A DNA stretch of 64,000 nt from Gigantopelta aegis. Lineage: Eukaryota; Mollusca; Gastropoda; Neomphalida; Peltospiridae. Where the stretch lies: the NCBI RefSeq assembly GCF_016097555.1, contig NC_054702.1, positions 103,050,017 through 103,114,016 on the forward strand, read 5' to 3'. The stretch's first letter is position 1. Each line of letters opens with the position of its first letter. Shown here one piece after another: positions 1 to 12,011 of the stretch. A program made the translations under genes and the position numbers. Under the pieces are notes generated by a model. It was not told where the DNA came from and ran no database searches. It was given only the letters and a program-made list of their open reading frames with translations.

Positions 1-1191
1 CTGTATATCTGTTAGATCTCTCTGTAACAGGCTGTTAAACCCTAGTATGGCTCGTCTCTAGGTATGATCAGAGATACGATCTTATATAAATATATATTAA
101 TATAGCACGTTAGTTCTCTAGAAACACAACAAAAACACAATACACTTTGGAATCTGTATTAATCTACGCTGACAAATGTACAGCCGTAGTAGTTAATTAA
201 TAACAACAATAATAACAACCCAGAACTGATCACTTAATTAGTTAATCTCTAGGTGTCTAGTTACACAATATGCGAATCACTTCACCGTTACACAACACCC
301 ACGCGTGTGATAATTGAGAAACGCTTCCAGGAGAAGTTAATTAATAAAGGAATTACAACACCATTCCTAACTGGTTAATTTTTAATTAACCCTACTACTC
401 GTTCAGTAACGTGTGATAATTTAGGAACGCTTCCAGGGGAACTTAATTAATAAAGGAATTACAGCTCTATTCCTAACGGGTTAATTTTTAATTACCCCTA
501 ACTACTCATTCAGTAACCTTGTAACACAGAATTAATACTGGTACCGATCACAATAAAGACAAAAACCTACAGTGTACCTAGGTCCGCTAGGATGACTGGC
601 TAAGCTTTATATTACCAAATACTCATATAATGTTAGAACAAGAAGTCTACGATTTACTTCGTCAGATGACCGAAGACACTGTCTAAAGAATATTGGTATA
701 ATACAGTATTAAAATATTTAAAAGTCACATCAATCACATCAAGGTTATACACAGAGCAGAAATAATATATTTACCAGTCCAAACGGACAACGTTCCCCCT
801 GGACGCCTTCCAAATGTTTCTCCTCGATATCTCTAAAACACTTGCTATTTATTATAAATCAGGATTTTGCCTGGGGGTACAAGGCGGTACCTCACGTATC
901 ATCTCATATTCCAACTCTACTAGAGTCGGTATATTTCTCTCTGATCGTCAGACTTACTGACGCCATCGTCGCCAAATCACGGTCGTCGAAACCGCACTCG
1001 CAGAGGTATTACGTAACTACTCGCCACATGGCCTCCACAGCTGGACTAAGTGCATATTGGAATGCCCGATCGCGCGAAGTATTACGTAACAAGTTGCCCA
1101 CCTGGGCTACGGGCAATGAAACTGCACACGGCCCTCTAACACAATTAAAATCGCCACAGGCGAAACAAATTTAAGAGCATGTACCGTCACA
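1..1191 (-). mobile_element. LTR copy (LTR retroelement fossil), cut by the left window edge
   Basis: This stretch is the reverse complement of the solo LTR at 17801-19059, matching over nearly its full length with, by eye, only a few percent differences. Its outer edge at 1191 matches the terminal TGTGAC of the other copy. The remaining ~60 bp lie beyond the window. It could be a solo LTR or the end of a longer element extending to the left; that cannot be decided here. No internal coding region is visible. The low divergence suggests a fairly recent family. Confidence 0.75.
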
Positions 1192-2665
1192 GTTATAATA
1201 AGTATGTATAAATGTGGAAGTATAAAAACAAAGATAATGAATATTAATAATATTGTATATATTGTTTTCCTTTTGTATTGTCTGATATTGCCAGGGTCTA
1301 AGCTGTAGCTTTGTCAAGTTAATGGCCAAGGAATATACCTGTTGTTTTTATGTGGTGTTATACATGTTTAAGTCGTACGCTTGTGGTAATGATTAACTGT
1401 CTAACTGATGCCCCTCACCACTTTCCACTAGAGCACATTGATTTATTAATCATCGGCTATTGGATGTCAAACATTTGGTAATTTTGAAAATTGTCTTAGA
1501 GAAGAAATTCTCTACATTTTTCCATTAGTAGCAAGAGGTCTTTTGTATGCACCATTCCAAAGATAGGATAGCATATAAAACGGCCTTTGATATACCAGTC
1601 GTGGTGCACTGGCTGGAACGAAAAATAGCCCAATTGACCTATCTATCGACGGGAATCGATCCTAAACAGACCGCGTAGCAGGCGAGCGCTTTACCACTGG
1701 GATGCATCCTGCCCTTTCTTAAAGCTGCACACCCTAGTTCCATCCAGCGAAAATAAATTATAATTTGGTTAATTTACAAATCTGTAACACACTTAGATCA
1801 CGTTTTTATCAAATGGAGTGAAAAAGCAGGTTTTATATAGATAAATACCATGGGAATACCCATGTCCCAGTTGCTTGAAATAATTTTGAAAGTTAGTATT
1901 CTGATGTCACCGGTAGATGTCGCTCGAAGCACAATAATGCCTACGTCACGACAAATTTCACAGACTTGGGGTGCGTTCCTTTCACCTCTCCTGGACATGT
2001 TCCAAATGTTCTGTCCTGGTTGTATCCCCTCTCCAGATATCGTAAGACTTAGCAAAATTATTGGTTTTAAGGGTTTGTAACGTTTTGTATTGAGACACTT
2101 ACTTGTCTGAACTTTATTGTTACTGAAAATGTTCACGAACTGTGAAGAAATATCTCACAAATGAACAACAAGCAAATGACAACAAATCGGATGTTGACTG
2201 CGCGAACCGTGCACGAGAAAAGAAACCGAACCAAAATGATAACGGTCACGTGGTATACCAACGTCTGTGACGTTTACACAGGAAGATTCCCTCTAAAAAT
2301 AGATTGGACCTCGCTTGCTTAACGGTTTTTTCTCGAGTGCGCGCGGCATTTTAAGAAATACAAAAAATGCAGTTCGTGGTTTTACAAAGATTAGGATTAT
2401 CAGGATTACCAAAAAGCACTTCAGGTGAATGGAAATGTGTATTCTAAATAATAAAATGTAAGTAAAGTGCAATTTTATTTGTGAAAAAATGGGTTTAATA
2501 GCGAAAAACAACGCCGTAATGGTTAACAACTAGCCGTAACTAGGGCGTGTCCCTTTGAACAGGACAAGACAGAAAGACAAAACTGACAAAATGTTAATTA
2601 AAATCTGACCTCAGTTATTTAACATAAAATATCACTAAATACCCTCGTCTCATTCCGTAACTCAC
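1192..2665. other. SINE-bearing spacer; exon 3 of claudin-like copy A not found here
   Basis: Apart from the SINE at about 1430-1712, I see no gene. By comparison with copy B (585-bp intron 2), the third exon of copy A should lie on the minus strand in this stretch or to its left. No reading frame here resembles the fourth membrane segment encoded by copy B exon 3. The short frames near 1800-2136 and 2293-2529 have no recognisable domain. Confidence 0.5.
1430..1712 (-). mobile_element. SINE, family A (tRNA head on the right)
   Basis: It carries the family A tail (CACTAGAGCACATTGATT), the central block around GGATAGCA, and at its right end the tRNA-like head read on the minus strand (A-box-like TAGCCCAGTGG in better copies, B-box-like GGATCGATCCC). 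It is diverged by substitutions but nearly full length. Confidence 0.8.
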
Positions 2666-2818
2666 CTGTGACGAAAGCGAGAATCATGCAGATGATCATG
2701 ATGAGTTTGGTGGCCAGAGATTCAACGAGCAGGTGGCAGATCATCAACACGAGGCAGGCCACCCCGACCAGGAAGGCCAGCAGTTCCATCGCTATCGTCG
2801 CCTTCAGCTTGTCGCTCT
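2666..2818 (-). CDS. claudin-like copy A, exon 2
   Basis: It begins with SDKLKAT and encodes helices 2 and 3, closely parallel to the TTKLKAT start of copy B exon 2. It ends after LAFVT with one base (G) of the next codon, at a GTGAGT donor. Confidence 0.8.
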
Positions 2819-3407
2819 CTGAAGAGTAAAATGTCTCAGTTTATTTCATTGTGATGAACATTTGTTTTAGTTTTGTTAGTCGGGGAGTGGGGTTCGGGAT
2901 TGTTCTATATTATTATTATGTCTTTATTATTTTATTATTACTGTTGTTGTTGTTGTTGTTGTTGTTTGTGATGGTGGTGGTTGTGGTCGTGGTGGTATTT
3001 CAATATTATGCATTTCAAGTTATTATTGTGTATGCGATATTGCTATTGTTGGTGGTGGTAGTAGTGGTGGTGGTGGTGGTATTTCAATATTACTTTTTTT
3101 TTAAGTCTATTACTATGTCATTTGGAACATACAAATATTGCGTTACCATTTATATGTATATAATTTGTATACGTAAATATTATTAGAAACATGTATATTT
3201 AAAATGTCTGTTTAATAATTGCCACTTACTGGATGCTTCAGGAATATCTACGCAGACTCCAGAAGGACATGATCGAAAAAGTCCCGAGTTGGATCCACCT
3301 TGCTCAAACCAATATGGCGTTGTAAAACTAATCAGATGGAACAGGAATGATGCGATACAGGCTCCAAGGGCAACTTTAACTAACAGCGAAGAATTTATAA
3401 ACCCCAT
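2666..3407 (-). CDS. claudin/PMP22-like four-helix membrane protein, copy A (exons 1 and 2 only)
   Basis: Exon 1 is 3230-3407 (178 nt, ATG at 3407) and exon 2 is 2666-2818 (153 nt). Both have exactly the lengths and phases of the paralogue at 11848-15545. Exon 1 encodes a first membrane segment at residues ~11-30 and the family signature at the same positions as in copy B: W33, G42-L43-F44, C47, C52. The classical GLW is GLF. Exon 2 encodes helix 2 and most of helix 3. Splice sites are canonical (A|GTAAGT after exon 1; TTCAG|AG before exon 2; ACAG|GTGAG after it). The family includes claudins, PMP22/EMP and related junction or membrane-organising proteins; the exact subfamily is not clear. 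The last exon (helix 4) is not found, so the copy may be broken or the exon may lie left of the window. Confidence 0.75.
2930..3093. repeat. TTG/GTGG-rich low-complexity stretch in intron 1 of copy A
   Basis: Runs of TTG, GGT and GTG triplets. The apparent valine/leucine-rich open frame across it is a by-product of the triplets. Confidence 0.8.
3230..3407 (-). CDS. claudin-like copy A, exon 1
   Basis: It encodes 59 residues from the start Met, with helix 1 and the W-GLF-C-C loop. It ends in phase 1 at a GTAAGT donor. The start is chosen because the paralogue begins at the matching position with the same MG dipeptide. Confidence 0.8.
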
Positions 3408-3930
3408 GATGTTCTTGTCGTGTCTTGAATTCCCGTAAATCCCCTATTAATCTTCTCTTTTGTTTCACTTCAGGTAATTGATCCAAATTATTAATCTTCT
3501 CTTCAATCAAATTTATCTTCGATTGTATCAGACTAAATTTAATATGTCTCTTCTTATCCTTGTTTTTGGAATATGTAAAAGTCACATATTTGTTTGGTTT
3601 TCAAAGAATATTTCTCTTGCTTTCGGATTTTATCTGAGGTTTTTTTCAATACGTACAAATACGTATTTGGTGGATTCTTTTCAGCAGTTTTAACTTGATA
3701 AAGAGGTATATAAATCAACGCTGTGTCTTCTTTCGGAATAGCATCTAGTTTTCTCAATGCGTATACAGATCACGTACATTGTATTTGGTTGGTTAAAACC
3801 ACTTTTAAGAGTAAATCACGTATTTTTGTTGTTTCTGATATCACATTTTCTGAAAACAACAAACTATTTATCTCTTTTGTTTCCCGTTGTTCCAATTTTA
3901 TGATAGGTTTTTCTTTGGGTGGAATTATTC
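3408..3930 (-). pseudogene. coding-like, lysine/glutamate-rich sequence directly upstream of copy A
   Basis: Read on the minus strand, this stretch stays nearly open for about 170 codons with one stop and one frame change, and runs into the start codon of claudin-like copy A. It is rich in K, E and I. A similar but shorter sequence lies at the same place upstream of copy B (15546-15830), sharing a block around AEKNPP/AEKKPE and a downstream GTGACTT block. The two were therefore probably duplicated together with the claudin-like gene. It could be a decayed upstream exon, a duplicated promoter/5' UTR that is open by chance, or part of an old element. I do not recognise a family. Confidence 0.35.
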
Positions 3931-4779
3931 AATAATATATTTATAAGTATATGTATCTGCTGTAAAGATTATGCTTAAGACTTCTTCACAAAGAAAAGAG
4001 TTTCCGCTTAGTGAACCTGTTCACAGAATATTTCAGCGTTATTGATGCAGTTTATCACCGTGACGCTGCTAGTTTCCTTGGCGACATGGAACCAAAACAT
4101 GTAAATAAAACTGCTGCCGTCAATGGTGGGCAAATGGCGTGATGTCTAATGCAGTCACGCGATCATAGGCGTTGGAAGATTCTATCATTTGGATGGGTCA
4201 GTGATATATTAATTAGTCTTTCAACTCGATGATGAAGGGTGTGTGTGTGGGGGGGGGGGGGGGGGGTGTCAGGGCAATGCGTACTAGTAATCTTTAGAGT
4301 TGGAGACATTATACTAACACAACCTCGACCCCAATTCCAACGTCTTATGGCGATCTCTATATGATTTCACCATTGTGTTGACTTGGCATGTCTTAACAAA
4401 GAAACGATTAAAAGCTATCTTACTAATCAACCACGAATGCCTTTTCGGCTCGTTTCTGCTGTACCTTCAAAGTGAGTAAAGATAACCGGATAAGAAAATG
4501 TAGATGCAATATTCAGTATGACTGAAGATTGCTCTTTTTATGAAGAGGTTGTTGCTATGACACTGGTCGTAAAATCGATCGTTCTTAATGACCCGTTGCG
4601 TTTTCCCTCTCTACACCACTTTTATTTCAAAGGTTGTAGTATGTGCTGTCTTGTACGATTAACGTCCAAAAAAAAGGTATGTCGTTGCTGTTGGATAGGA
4701 TTAACCTATGTGGCGGCAGAGGGTTTACTCTGTCACTATTTACCAATTTTGCATACCAAATAACGATAGTTTAAACGTT
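3931..4779. other. non-coding spacer with a G18 tract
   Basis: No gene or repeat family recognised. A run of 18 G is present at 4249-4266. Confidence 0.5.
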
Positions 4780-5010
4780 AAATGTTCGTTTTGTTTAACG
4801 ACACCACTAGAACACATGGATTTCGTTGGCTATTGGATGTCAAACTCTTGATAATTCTGACAGTCTTAAAAAAAACCACCATTGGCAGCAATGGGTCTTA
4901 TGTATGTACTTTCCCACAGACAGGACATCACATGTCACGGCTTTTGATATTAACATATTTGACATTAGTACTGGTTGGGACGGTGAAAACCTAATCAGTA
5001 GTCTGAGGGT
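4780..5010 (-). mobile_element. SINE, family A/D tail, diverged
   Basis: The tail begins with TTTTGTTTAACGACACCACT, followed by the central block (ACTTTCCCACAGACAGGA). The head is degraded. Confidence 0.65.
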
Positions 5011-5315
5011 TAATAGATAATGATAGAGAATTTGATTGAAGTGAGAAAGGTTGTAGGTTTAAACACCTTCAGTGGATGTGGCGTTTTTTTCAGATATTAA
5101 CCATTACTGATACATCAAAGACTGGTGTGTACTGTCCTGTGTATATAAAAGTTCATGTATATTAAACAAAATCCTTTAGTACTTTTTCAGTAGAAGCAGT
5201 AGCAGTTTTCCCTACTGTGCCCTTCTCTCTCTTTCCTTCTCTCTCCCTCTTCCTCTTCCTCTTCCCTCCCTCCATCCCTCTCTCTTTCTCTCTCTCTCTT
5301 GTTTTATTATTAGAT

Positions 5316-5691
5316 GGACCGGCCTCCATGGCTGCGTCGTTAGGCCATCGGTCTACAGGCTGGTGGGTAATGGGTTCGGATCCCAGTCGAGGCATGGGAT
5401 TTTTAATCCAGATACCAACTCCAAACCCTGAGCGAGTGCTCAGCAAGGCTCAATGGGTAGGTGTAAACCACTTGCACCGACCAGTTATCCAAAACTGGTT
5501 CAACAAAGGCCATGGTTTGTGCTATCCTGCCTGTGGGAATCGCAAATAAAAGATCCATTGCTGCTAATCGGAAAGAGTAGCCCATGTAGTGGCGACAGCG
5601 GGTTTTCTCTCAAAATCTGTGTGGTCCTTAACCATATGTCTGACGCCATATAACCGTAAATAAAATGTGTTGAGTGCGTCGTTAAATAAAA

Positions 5692-5692
<1 letters not shown>
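5316..5692 (+). mobile_element. SINE, family B, followed by a (CT)n tail
   Basis: A nearly full-length family B copy. The tRNA-like head carries the B box GGTTCGGATCCC, then the block CAAACCCTGAG, the central block, and the tail ending GTGCGTCGTTAAATAAAACA. It runs directly into a long CT microsatellite, a usual fate of SINE 3' tails. Confidence 0.85.
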
Positions 5693-5778
<86 letters not shown>

Positions 5779-5787
5779 TTCTCTCTC
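5693..5787. repeat. (CT)n microsatellite
   Basis: An almost pure CT dinucleotide run that starts at the 3' end of the SINE. Confidence 0.95.
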
Positions 5788-5847
5788 ATAAATCTATCTA
5801 TCTATCCATCTCTCTCACACATTTCATCCTACTTTTCCTTTCATTCA

Positions 5848-5948
5848 TTTTAACTTATTTCCGTGCTTATATCCAATTAAGGTTCAAGCACGCTGTCCTG
5901 GACACGCACGTCAGCTATCTGGGCTGTCTGTCCAGGACAGTGGGTTAG
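5848..5948 (-). mobile_element. SINE family C, 3' fragment
   Basis: It contains the family C tail block TTATATCCAATTAAGGTTCA and GGGCTGTCTGTCCAGGACAG, also seen at 16722-16920, 29722-29993 and 37503-37757. Confidence 0.65.
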
Positions 5949-5984
5949 TACAAAGATGTACAAAGAAAGTTGTATGTAGTGATA

Positions 5985-5997
5985 ATATATATATATG

Positions 5998-6041
<44 letters not shown>
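5985..6041. repeat. (TA)n microsatellite
   Basis: A TA dinucleotide run with a few interruptions. Confidence 0.9.
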
Positions 6042-6043
<2 letters not shown>

Positions 6044-6431
6044 TTTAGTTAGGCTATTTACGCATGCGTAGACGTGCTTCCTTTTAAAACTTAAGAAGAA
6101 GTGGTTAGTCGACCCTGTAATGTTTGAAAGGAATTTAATAACCTACCCTAACAGTTAAATGTTTTATTATTAATATGTTAAGTACATATTTCTGTTGTAG
6201 TTTTCTTACAATTTCAAGTTTATTTTTATTTGGTGTGATGACGCCTGCCTGCCTCGAATCTTCCAAGTGTTCACTGTTCGTCGTGGATCAAGGCTTAGAT
6301 TTCTTATTGGTATATTGCTAACTCAACAATTGTTGACCTGTATTATTAACGGTATTCTGTATCCCAGGTGCCATTGAAAATAGTGGCGGAATTTGCTGTC
6401 CTTATGATCTCTATTATCTATATATACATAT

Positions 6432-6502
6432 ATTACGAGTTGTTTATAAATGTATCTAGCGAGCGAAAGCGAGTTGGATACGTTTTTAAACAACGAGTTG
6501 TA
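6432..6502. repeat. hairpin repeat around AGCGAGCGAAAGCGAG
   Basis: Inverted arms (TTGTTTATAAATGTATC against GGATACGTTTTTAAACAA) flank a purine-rich centre. This looks like a short foldback element. Confidence 0.5.
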
Positions 6503-6727
6503 AGTTAATGGTATCTAACGGACACGAATGTAGTGTCCTATTACTTACATATCTTTAGAAAACAGTTTTAAAATAAATTTAAACACCTGTTCCAACTAAA
6601 ACCTATGTACGATTCTAGCGCTTAAGCTTAACTTGTGTGTCAGAGACAAGTCAATTTCACGTTACCTTGTACGTCACACAGCCAGTCGTATGTCTTGAAA
6701 TTGTTAACACACTTACATGCGTAAACA

Positions 6728-6730
<3 letters not shown>

Positions 6731-6823
<93 letters not shown>
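6731..6823. repeat. (GA)n microsatellite
   Basis: A GA run with one extra G. It abuts a minus-strand SINE tail on its right, mirroring the SINE/CT junction at 5692. Confidence 0.95.
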
Positions 6824-6825
<2 letters not shown>

Positions 6826-7008
6826 AACATGTTTTGTTTAACGCCACAACTAGAACTCATGGATGTCAAACATTTGGTAATTCTGACATAGTCTTTGACA
6901 GGAAACCCGCACATCTTATATATATATAATCACCATTCCACGGACAGGATAGCACATACTTTAATAAACCAGTCGTGGTGGACTGGCTGGTACGAGAAAT
7001 TAATTATC
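6826..7008 (-). mobile_element. SINE, family A, partial
   Basis: Tail TTTTGTTTAACGCCAC, central block with GACAGGATAGCACATAC, then CGTGGTGGACTGGCTGG. The tRNA head is missing. Confidence 0.7.
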
Positions 7009-7262
7009 TGTCAGTACACGTTTGAAAAACCCCCAACCCCAAACAAACCCCCAAAAAACAACAAAAAACAACACCACACAGTAATAACAACAGCAAAAAA
7101 ACAAATTACGTGAACCAGTTTATTATGTCACTGTCTGGTACATGCCATGGAGGTCTCGTCGATTTTACCTGTATAAGAGGTTTCCACATCTAGGACTTTA
7201 GATGACTGAACACCGATTACAGCATTGTAAAAAAAAATGGGGTAGGAGGTCGATCGAATCCC

Positions 7263-7330
7263 CGACACACACACACACACACACGCACGCACGCACCACC
7301 ACCACCACCACCACCACGACCACGACCACA
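7263..7330. repeat. (CA)n followed by (CCA)n microsatellites
   Basis: CA repeats grade into CGCA and then CCA triplets. Confidence 0.9.
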
Positions 7331-7691
7331 GCCTAAACCCATGGATACGTCTCGTAACTGGAGCCATCCTTATCTTAACACCTCTACTTCTAGGTGGCAA
7401 CGATTTGTTTTCTTCCATTCTCTAAACCAAGCGTGGTAATTACCCGATAGCTGTTGAGTAAATAATGTGCACGGATACCGTTAAAGAAAAACGGTATTTT
7501 TATTGTGGGTTATAAATTTGGTATTATTAGAAGGTTCCTGTTAATCGATATTAATCACACGATCGTTTTGTTAGCACTTAGCTCGCGCAAGTCAGGTTTT
7601 GCAAACACAGGCAACATCTGTTTAACATCTGGTTAGAAACCTCTTATGTTATTCCTAAAAATTAACAACATTATTTTCGAAACGTAACCGC

Positions 7692-7970
7692 TCGCTTGAT
7701 GCGTGGTCGGTCTAGGATCGATCCCCGTTAGGCCCATTGTGCTATTTCTCGTACCAACCAGTGCACCACGACTGATATATCAAAGGCCGTGGTGTGTGCT
7801 ATCCTGTCTGCGGGATGGTGCCTATAAAAGATCCCTTGCTACTAATGGGAAAATGTAGCGGCTTTCCTCTCTAAGACTAGACGTTAAAATGGCCAAATCT
7901 TTGACACCCAGTAGCCGATGATTAATAAATCAATGTGCTCTAGTGGTGTCGTTAAAGAAAACAAACTTTT
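7692..7970 (+). mobile_element. SINE, family A
   Basis: Head remnant TGCGTGGTCGGTCTAGGATC, central block GGGATGGTGC, and tail ending CTCTAGTGGTGTCGTTAAAG. Only the first part of the head is lost. Confidence 0.8.
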
Positions 7971-8205
7971 TCAAAAAATAATTATCATACATGTAGGCGT
8001 CGGAAGGTAATAAATAGCATATTCATTTGAATTTCAACGCATATTCTAGTAACTTCAGATTTAATTTTGGGCATTGGTGTTCCCCAAACTTGCTAACCCT
8101 AGCTCCGACACAAATGATACCCAGTAATGATGCAAGGATATGGTCAAATGTTTTAACGGACACATTCAGAGCAAGTTCCGACCACTGCCGCCACCTTCGT
8201 TCAGC

Positions 8206-8310
8206 GCCCCGTTCCACGAAGCGATCTTAGCCCTAAGATCACTTTAAGAGCTTAAAAACCTTATGTACTTAAGGTGATCGTAGCACTAAGATCGCTTCGT
8301 GGAACGGGGC
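8206..8310. mobile_element. short hairpin MITE
   Basis: About 25-bp terminal inverted repeats (left GCCCCGTTCCACGAAGCGAT, right ATCGCTTCGTGGAACGGGGC) enclose a short centre that is itself partly palindromic around CTAAGATC. The 105-bp unit could fold into one long hairpin. No transposase is encoded. Confidence 0.75.
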
Positions 8311-8814
8311 CCTGGACAGGAACCTGATGCGAAAACATTGTAATTACTATAGAATACCCAACAGGAATCTTGTATTATGTATTGTATTGTATTGTCTTAA
8401 GGGTCACTTCATATAAGAGTTTCCTTTTTTGTCCTGTCCGGAACACTTTGTTTATTGCTAATAATTTTGAAACAAAAATAATGATTCCAACTTGTGTAAT
8501 TTGGTAATTATAGTTTTTATTGTCTACAAATTTAGTTTAATCTTCAGACATTTGCTCTTAAAGGTTATATACCGGACGGAAAGAAGGGGCACCATTATAT
8601 GAAATGGCCTTTGAACATTTTAAATAAATTTGCATGTTCCTTGGAATTTTCTCCGAAGAAATAACAATCGAAGACAGAACTCTTTTCCAATTCATCATGT
8701 ATTGACATCGAACAACAATCGTACATGGCAAAAAATAATCTTCACTAGTTTCATACATTACGATTACAATGTTCTCCTGTCCTTGGTGTTGGTTAAACGT
8801 TAACTGGTACATGG
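8311..8814. other. AT-rich spacer, nothing recognised
   Basis: No gene, SINE or tandem repeat is seen. Confidence 0.5.
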
Positions 8815-8960
8815 TTAAAAGGACTGTCCTCAGTTTGCATCCACTGTAAGATGTTTTCGATTAACAGAGACTTTATGGTGACCAAATTTACATATTAAAT
8901 ACATTTTGTCTTGTTTAGAATACCAGTGTCTGTTTATCCTATGTGTTTGCGGTCGTGTGC
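8815..8960. mobile_element. partial copy of the TTAA hairpin MITE
   Basis: It resembles one half of the MITEs at 16025, 37062 and 45981 (blocks CAGTTTGCATCCACTGTAAG, GATTAACAGAGACTTT, TTGTTTAGAATACCAGTGTC). The other end is not recognisable. Confidence 0.55.
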
Positions 8961-9489
8961 TAATGTCTGTAGCTGTAACTTTTCAGTTTGTTTCGAAAAA
9001 AAAAAAATCATGAACGACCCCTAAAGAAACATAATTATTTGTAGCACATATGAAATTTAGCATTTCAAAATAATTAATGAAATATTACTTTTTCGAGTTT
9101 TATTATTTTCACAAAGTTATTTTTAAAGAACATTTCAAAAATGAAGAAATCGGATTTTGTTTGCTAATTGAATATGATAATGTATGCTGATTATATGGTT
9201 CTGTTAGCTGAAAAACAAGAAGAGTTACAAAAGAATATTAATTCTCTGTTTAATTATACCCAAAACTAGGAGTTAACTGTCAATACAAATAAAACTAAAA
9301 TTGTCCACAATACAAAGATTTGTGTTGTAAATATTATATAAAAATGTATATTGTAATATTATTATACAATAAAACGTACCAGTAGTAAGTACATGAAGAA
9401 GATAACAAAAATGAGTAGAAAATAGTAAAACATCTGTTATTTCATTATAATTAAAAACCGCTCACATTATAAATGTAAAAGGGTCCAAA

Positions 9490-9648
9490 CGATACATACA
9501 TGTATACCGTTAAACAAACGATACATACATGTATACCGTTAAACAAACGATACATACATGTATACCGTTAAACAAACGATACATACATGTATACCGTTAA
9601 ACAAAATCATCAAAACAAACGATACATACATGTATACCTTTAAACAAA
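9490..9648. repeat. 29-bp tandem repeat, about five units
   Basis: Four exact or near-exact units beginning CGATACATACATGTATACCG, then a fifth after a short interruption. Each unit contains the palindrome ATACATGTAT. Confidence 0.9.
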
Positions 9649-10944
9649 ATCATCCAAAAAAAAGTTTGGGTTCACATTTTTCCAAATACAACAATAATAT
9701 GTGTAAAAGAGTTGCTTTTGTTATTTTACTGGTTGGTTGATTTTTTGTTGAGTGGGGGGGGGGGGGGGGGGTAGGGATGGGTGTTAGGTTTTGTTTAGTT
9801 TTTTGTTGTTTTCAGAAGGTCTCATTTTTATTTCATTTCTTAATAAATGTTACAGTGAAGTCAGCATGCCAGTATTTCTGTTATCACTGTGCGGTAGGGG
9901 TGGACACAGACGTATAGAATTACACTTTACGGGGCTCGGGGGAGGGGGGTCAGAATGTACCGAGAATATTGACAGCTTTGGTAGCCATACACCAAGGGAA
10001 GCTTATGTGAACTGATAAGTAAAATATTTGTAGTAAGACTAATTTTGCTATGCGGCTTTTTAGGTTTGTTATGAACGTGTATTGCACCCCCCACCCCCAC
10101 CCCAACACAAACACACGTATCCCCCTGCCCACCACACACATACAAAATTTAATAAACAAACGTTTAATTAAGTCATTTCTGTTGGCACAGTAAAATGATG
10201 GTCAGAACTGACCGATACAAAACGTGTTGCACAATGTTATTCTGAGGAAAATATTGGCTTTACTGATTGAAAGTCACCTGCATATTTGAACAAAACGCAA
10301 ATTAATTTTAATTGTTATGTTTATCAGTCAATAGAGAATATTTATATCTATTGATAAAGAAAATTTTAAATAAGGTAGTAATAAAATATAAGTTACAAAT
10401 GTGGTCTTTCTGCCATTGATTTGCATTATAGTATCGAGGGAGTTGGGACCCAAAACTGTTTTTAATCTTCATCACTACGCATCGCTGATTTAATATGGAA
10501 TATCATGTAACTGTAAAGTCTCGATTCTGTCTTGGTACCATATTGTCGATAGTCACCTATTTTAAATATAAATCGTGGATACTACGAGTATTAATTATAT
10601 AACGAATAAACTATTTAGATCCTGTTTGTCATGAAACCACTAGGTGGCTACTTTTTTTTAGAGTGGATAATCTCTGCCCTAAGATATGTAGCGATTCATA
10701 TCGCAAGCACATTGGCGAATCGGGGGGGGGGGGGGTCGTAGGGTTTCCGTGACATCCATCCAACCCGTTTTAAGTGTTTTAATAACTTTTTTTTACATTC
10801 ACCATTCACGATATAGCCTACATCACACAACAAGCTTTCTAAAAACACGTTTTTATCTGAACATCTTTATTTTAGAAGTTTCCGGGGAGCAGGCTCTCGA
10901 ATCGTACAACAAACTTTACTCCCTTTGAGATTCGGCTCACACAC

Positions 10945-10984
<40 letters not shown>

Positions 10985-11847
10985 CTCCTCCTCCTCCCCC
11001 TTTACAGACTCCTGGGTCCGCCCCTGAAATAGTCACTGATATTCTATAGGTGGTCATGGAACATCAATAATAAATGACATGGGACTGGTCCAATTTCAAG
11101 CTTCCGTATTCCTGAGTTAAACAATATAAAACAATAAATAGCAAACAGATCAATACAGGGCTGTGCGGTTCGGTTAAAAATAAACCGGTATTCCACTCAC
11201 CGAGAAAACGACCTCGTCGAAAGATGTGTTTGAGCGTGTATTAATTTTCTTTGTGTGGGCTTCATGTTCCAGCTGGCAGTGTGCGTGCGGGAAGTCACTG
11301 AGGAGCGGACCACATTAATTCGATTTATTTATTTAAATAAATAAACATGGTTTATAAACTGATTTCGGGTGCATGAATATCCAAAAGACATTATTTGAAA
11401 AAATAATCTGATTATGCTGTTCACTATGCAGACAAAAGCATGTATCGAAATACATTTGCAAAGTCAGTATGACGATTAAACATGAGGTATAAAGTTCATG
11501 TGCGTGCGTACGTGCGTGCGTACGTACGTGTGTGTGTATACATATTTTGTTTTATCCCAGACGTTTCACAAAATAATAGTAGAGTATTAATAATAAAAGA
11601 GAACCGCTTTTGATGCCAAAATTGAAGATTCCACAATGCTTTTGAATTAGTTTCATATTTCCATAGCCAATATTCGCTATACTACATATTTATTTATAAA
11701 AGTAATTTTAAAAATGTATGAATGAATTTGTAGTTGTAACCTTGATGTAAAACACTATAGCATAATTGTGGGTAACAATTTTAATTCGGCGTCAAAAAAG
11801 CTGACCGATTCTCTTTAATTGCATTATGATATGACGCAGTAGATGAA
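9649..11847. other. spacer downstream of claudin-like copy B
   Basis: No gene seen. It holds a G18 tract at 9754-9771, a G14 tract at 10722-10735, a (CA)n run at about 10940-10981 and a TGCG/TACG-rich stretch near 11500-11540. It would include the 3' UTR of copy B. Confidence 0.5.
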
Positions 11848-12011
11848 TTATGATGATCCCATGACGAGGTCCAGGACGAGCATGACTCCAGTGGCTATGA
11901 ACAACAGCCCTGCGATGATCTCCAGAATGAAGGACCAGCCGTAGGCAATCGGGACAGGCCGTTCGTTGTTCTCAGCCCCATAAATTATCACACCCAGCAA
12001 GATCAGGAATG
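11848..12011 (-). CDS. claudin-like copy B, exon 3
   Basis: It encodes the end of helix 3, the second loop (YGAENNERPVPIAYGW) and helix 4, then a short tail VMGSS and TAA at 11848-11850. Confidence 0.88.

Noticed and set aside
842-1174. Protein-coding gene on the plus strand
   Set aside because: It lies entirely inside the LTR copy and has no recognisable domain.
2293-2529. Third exon of claudin-like copy A (a hydrophobic frame)
   Set aside because: It has no similarity to helix 4 of copy B, lacks the required phase and has no YGAEN-type loop.
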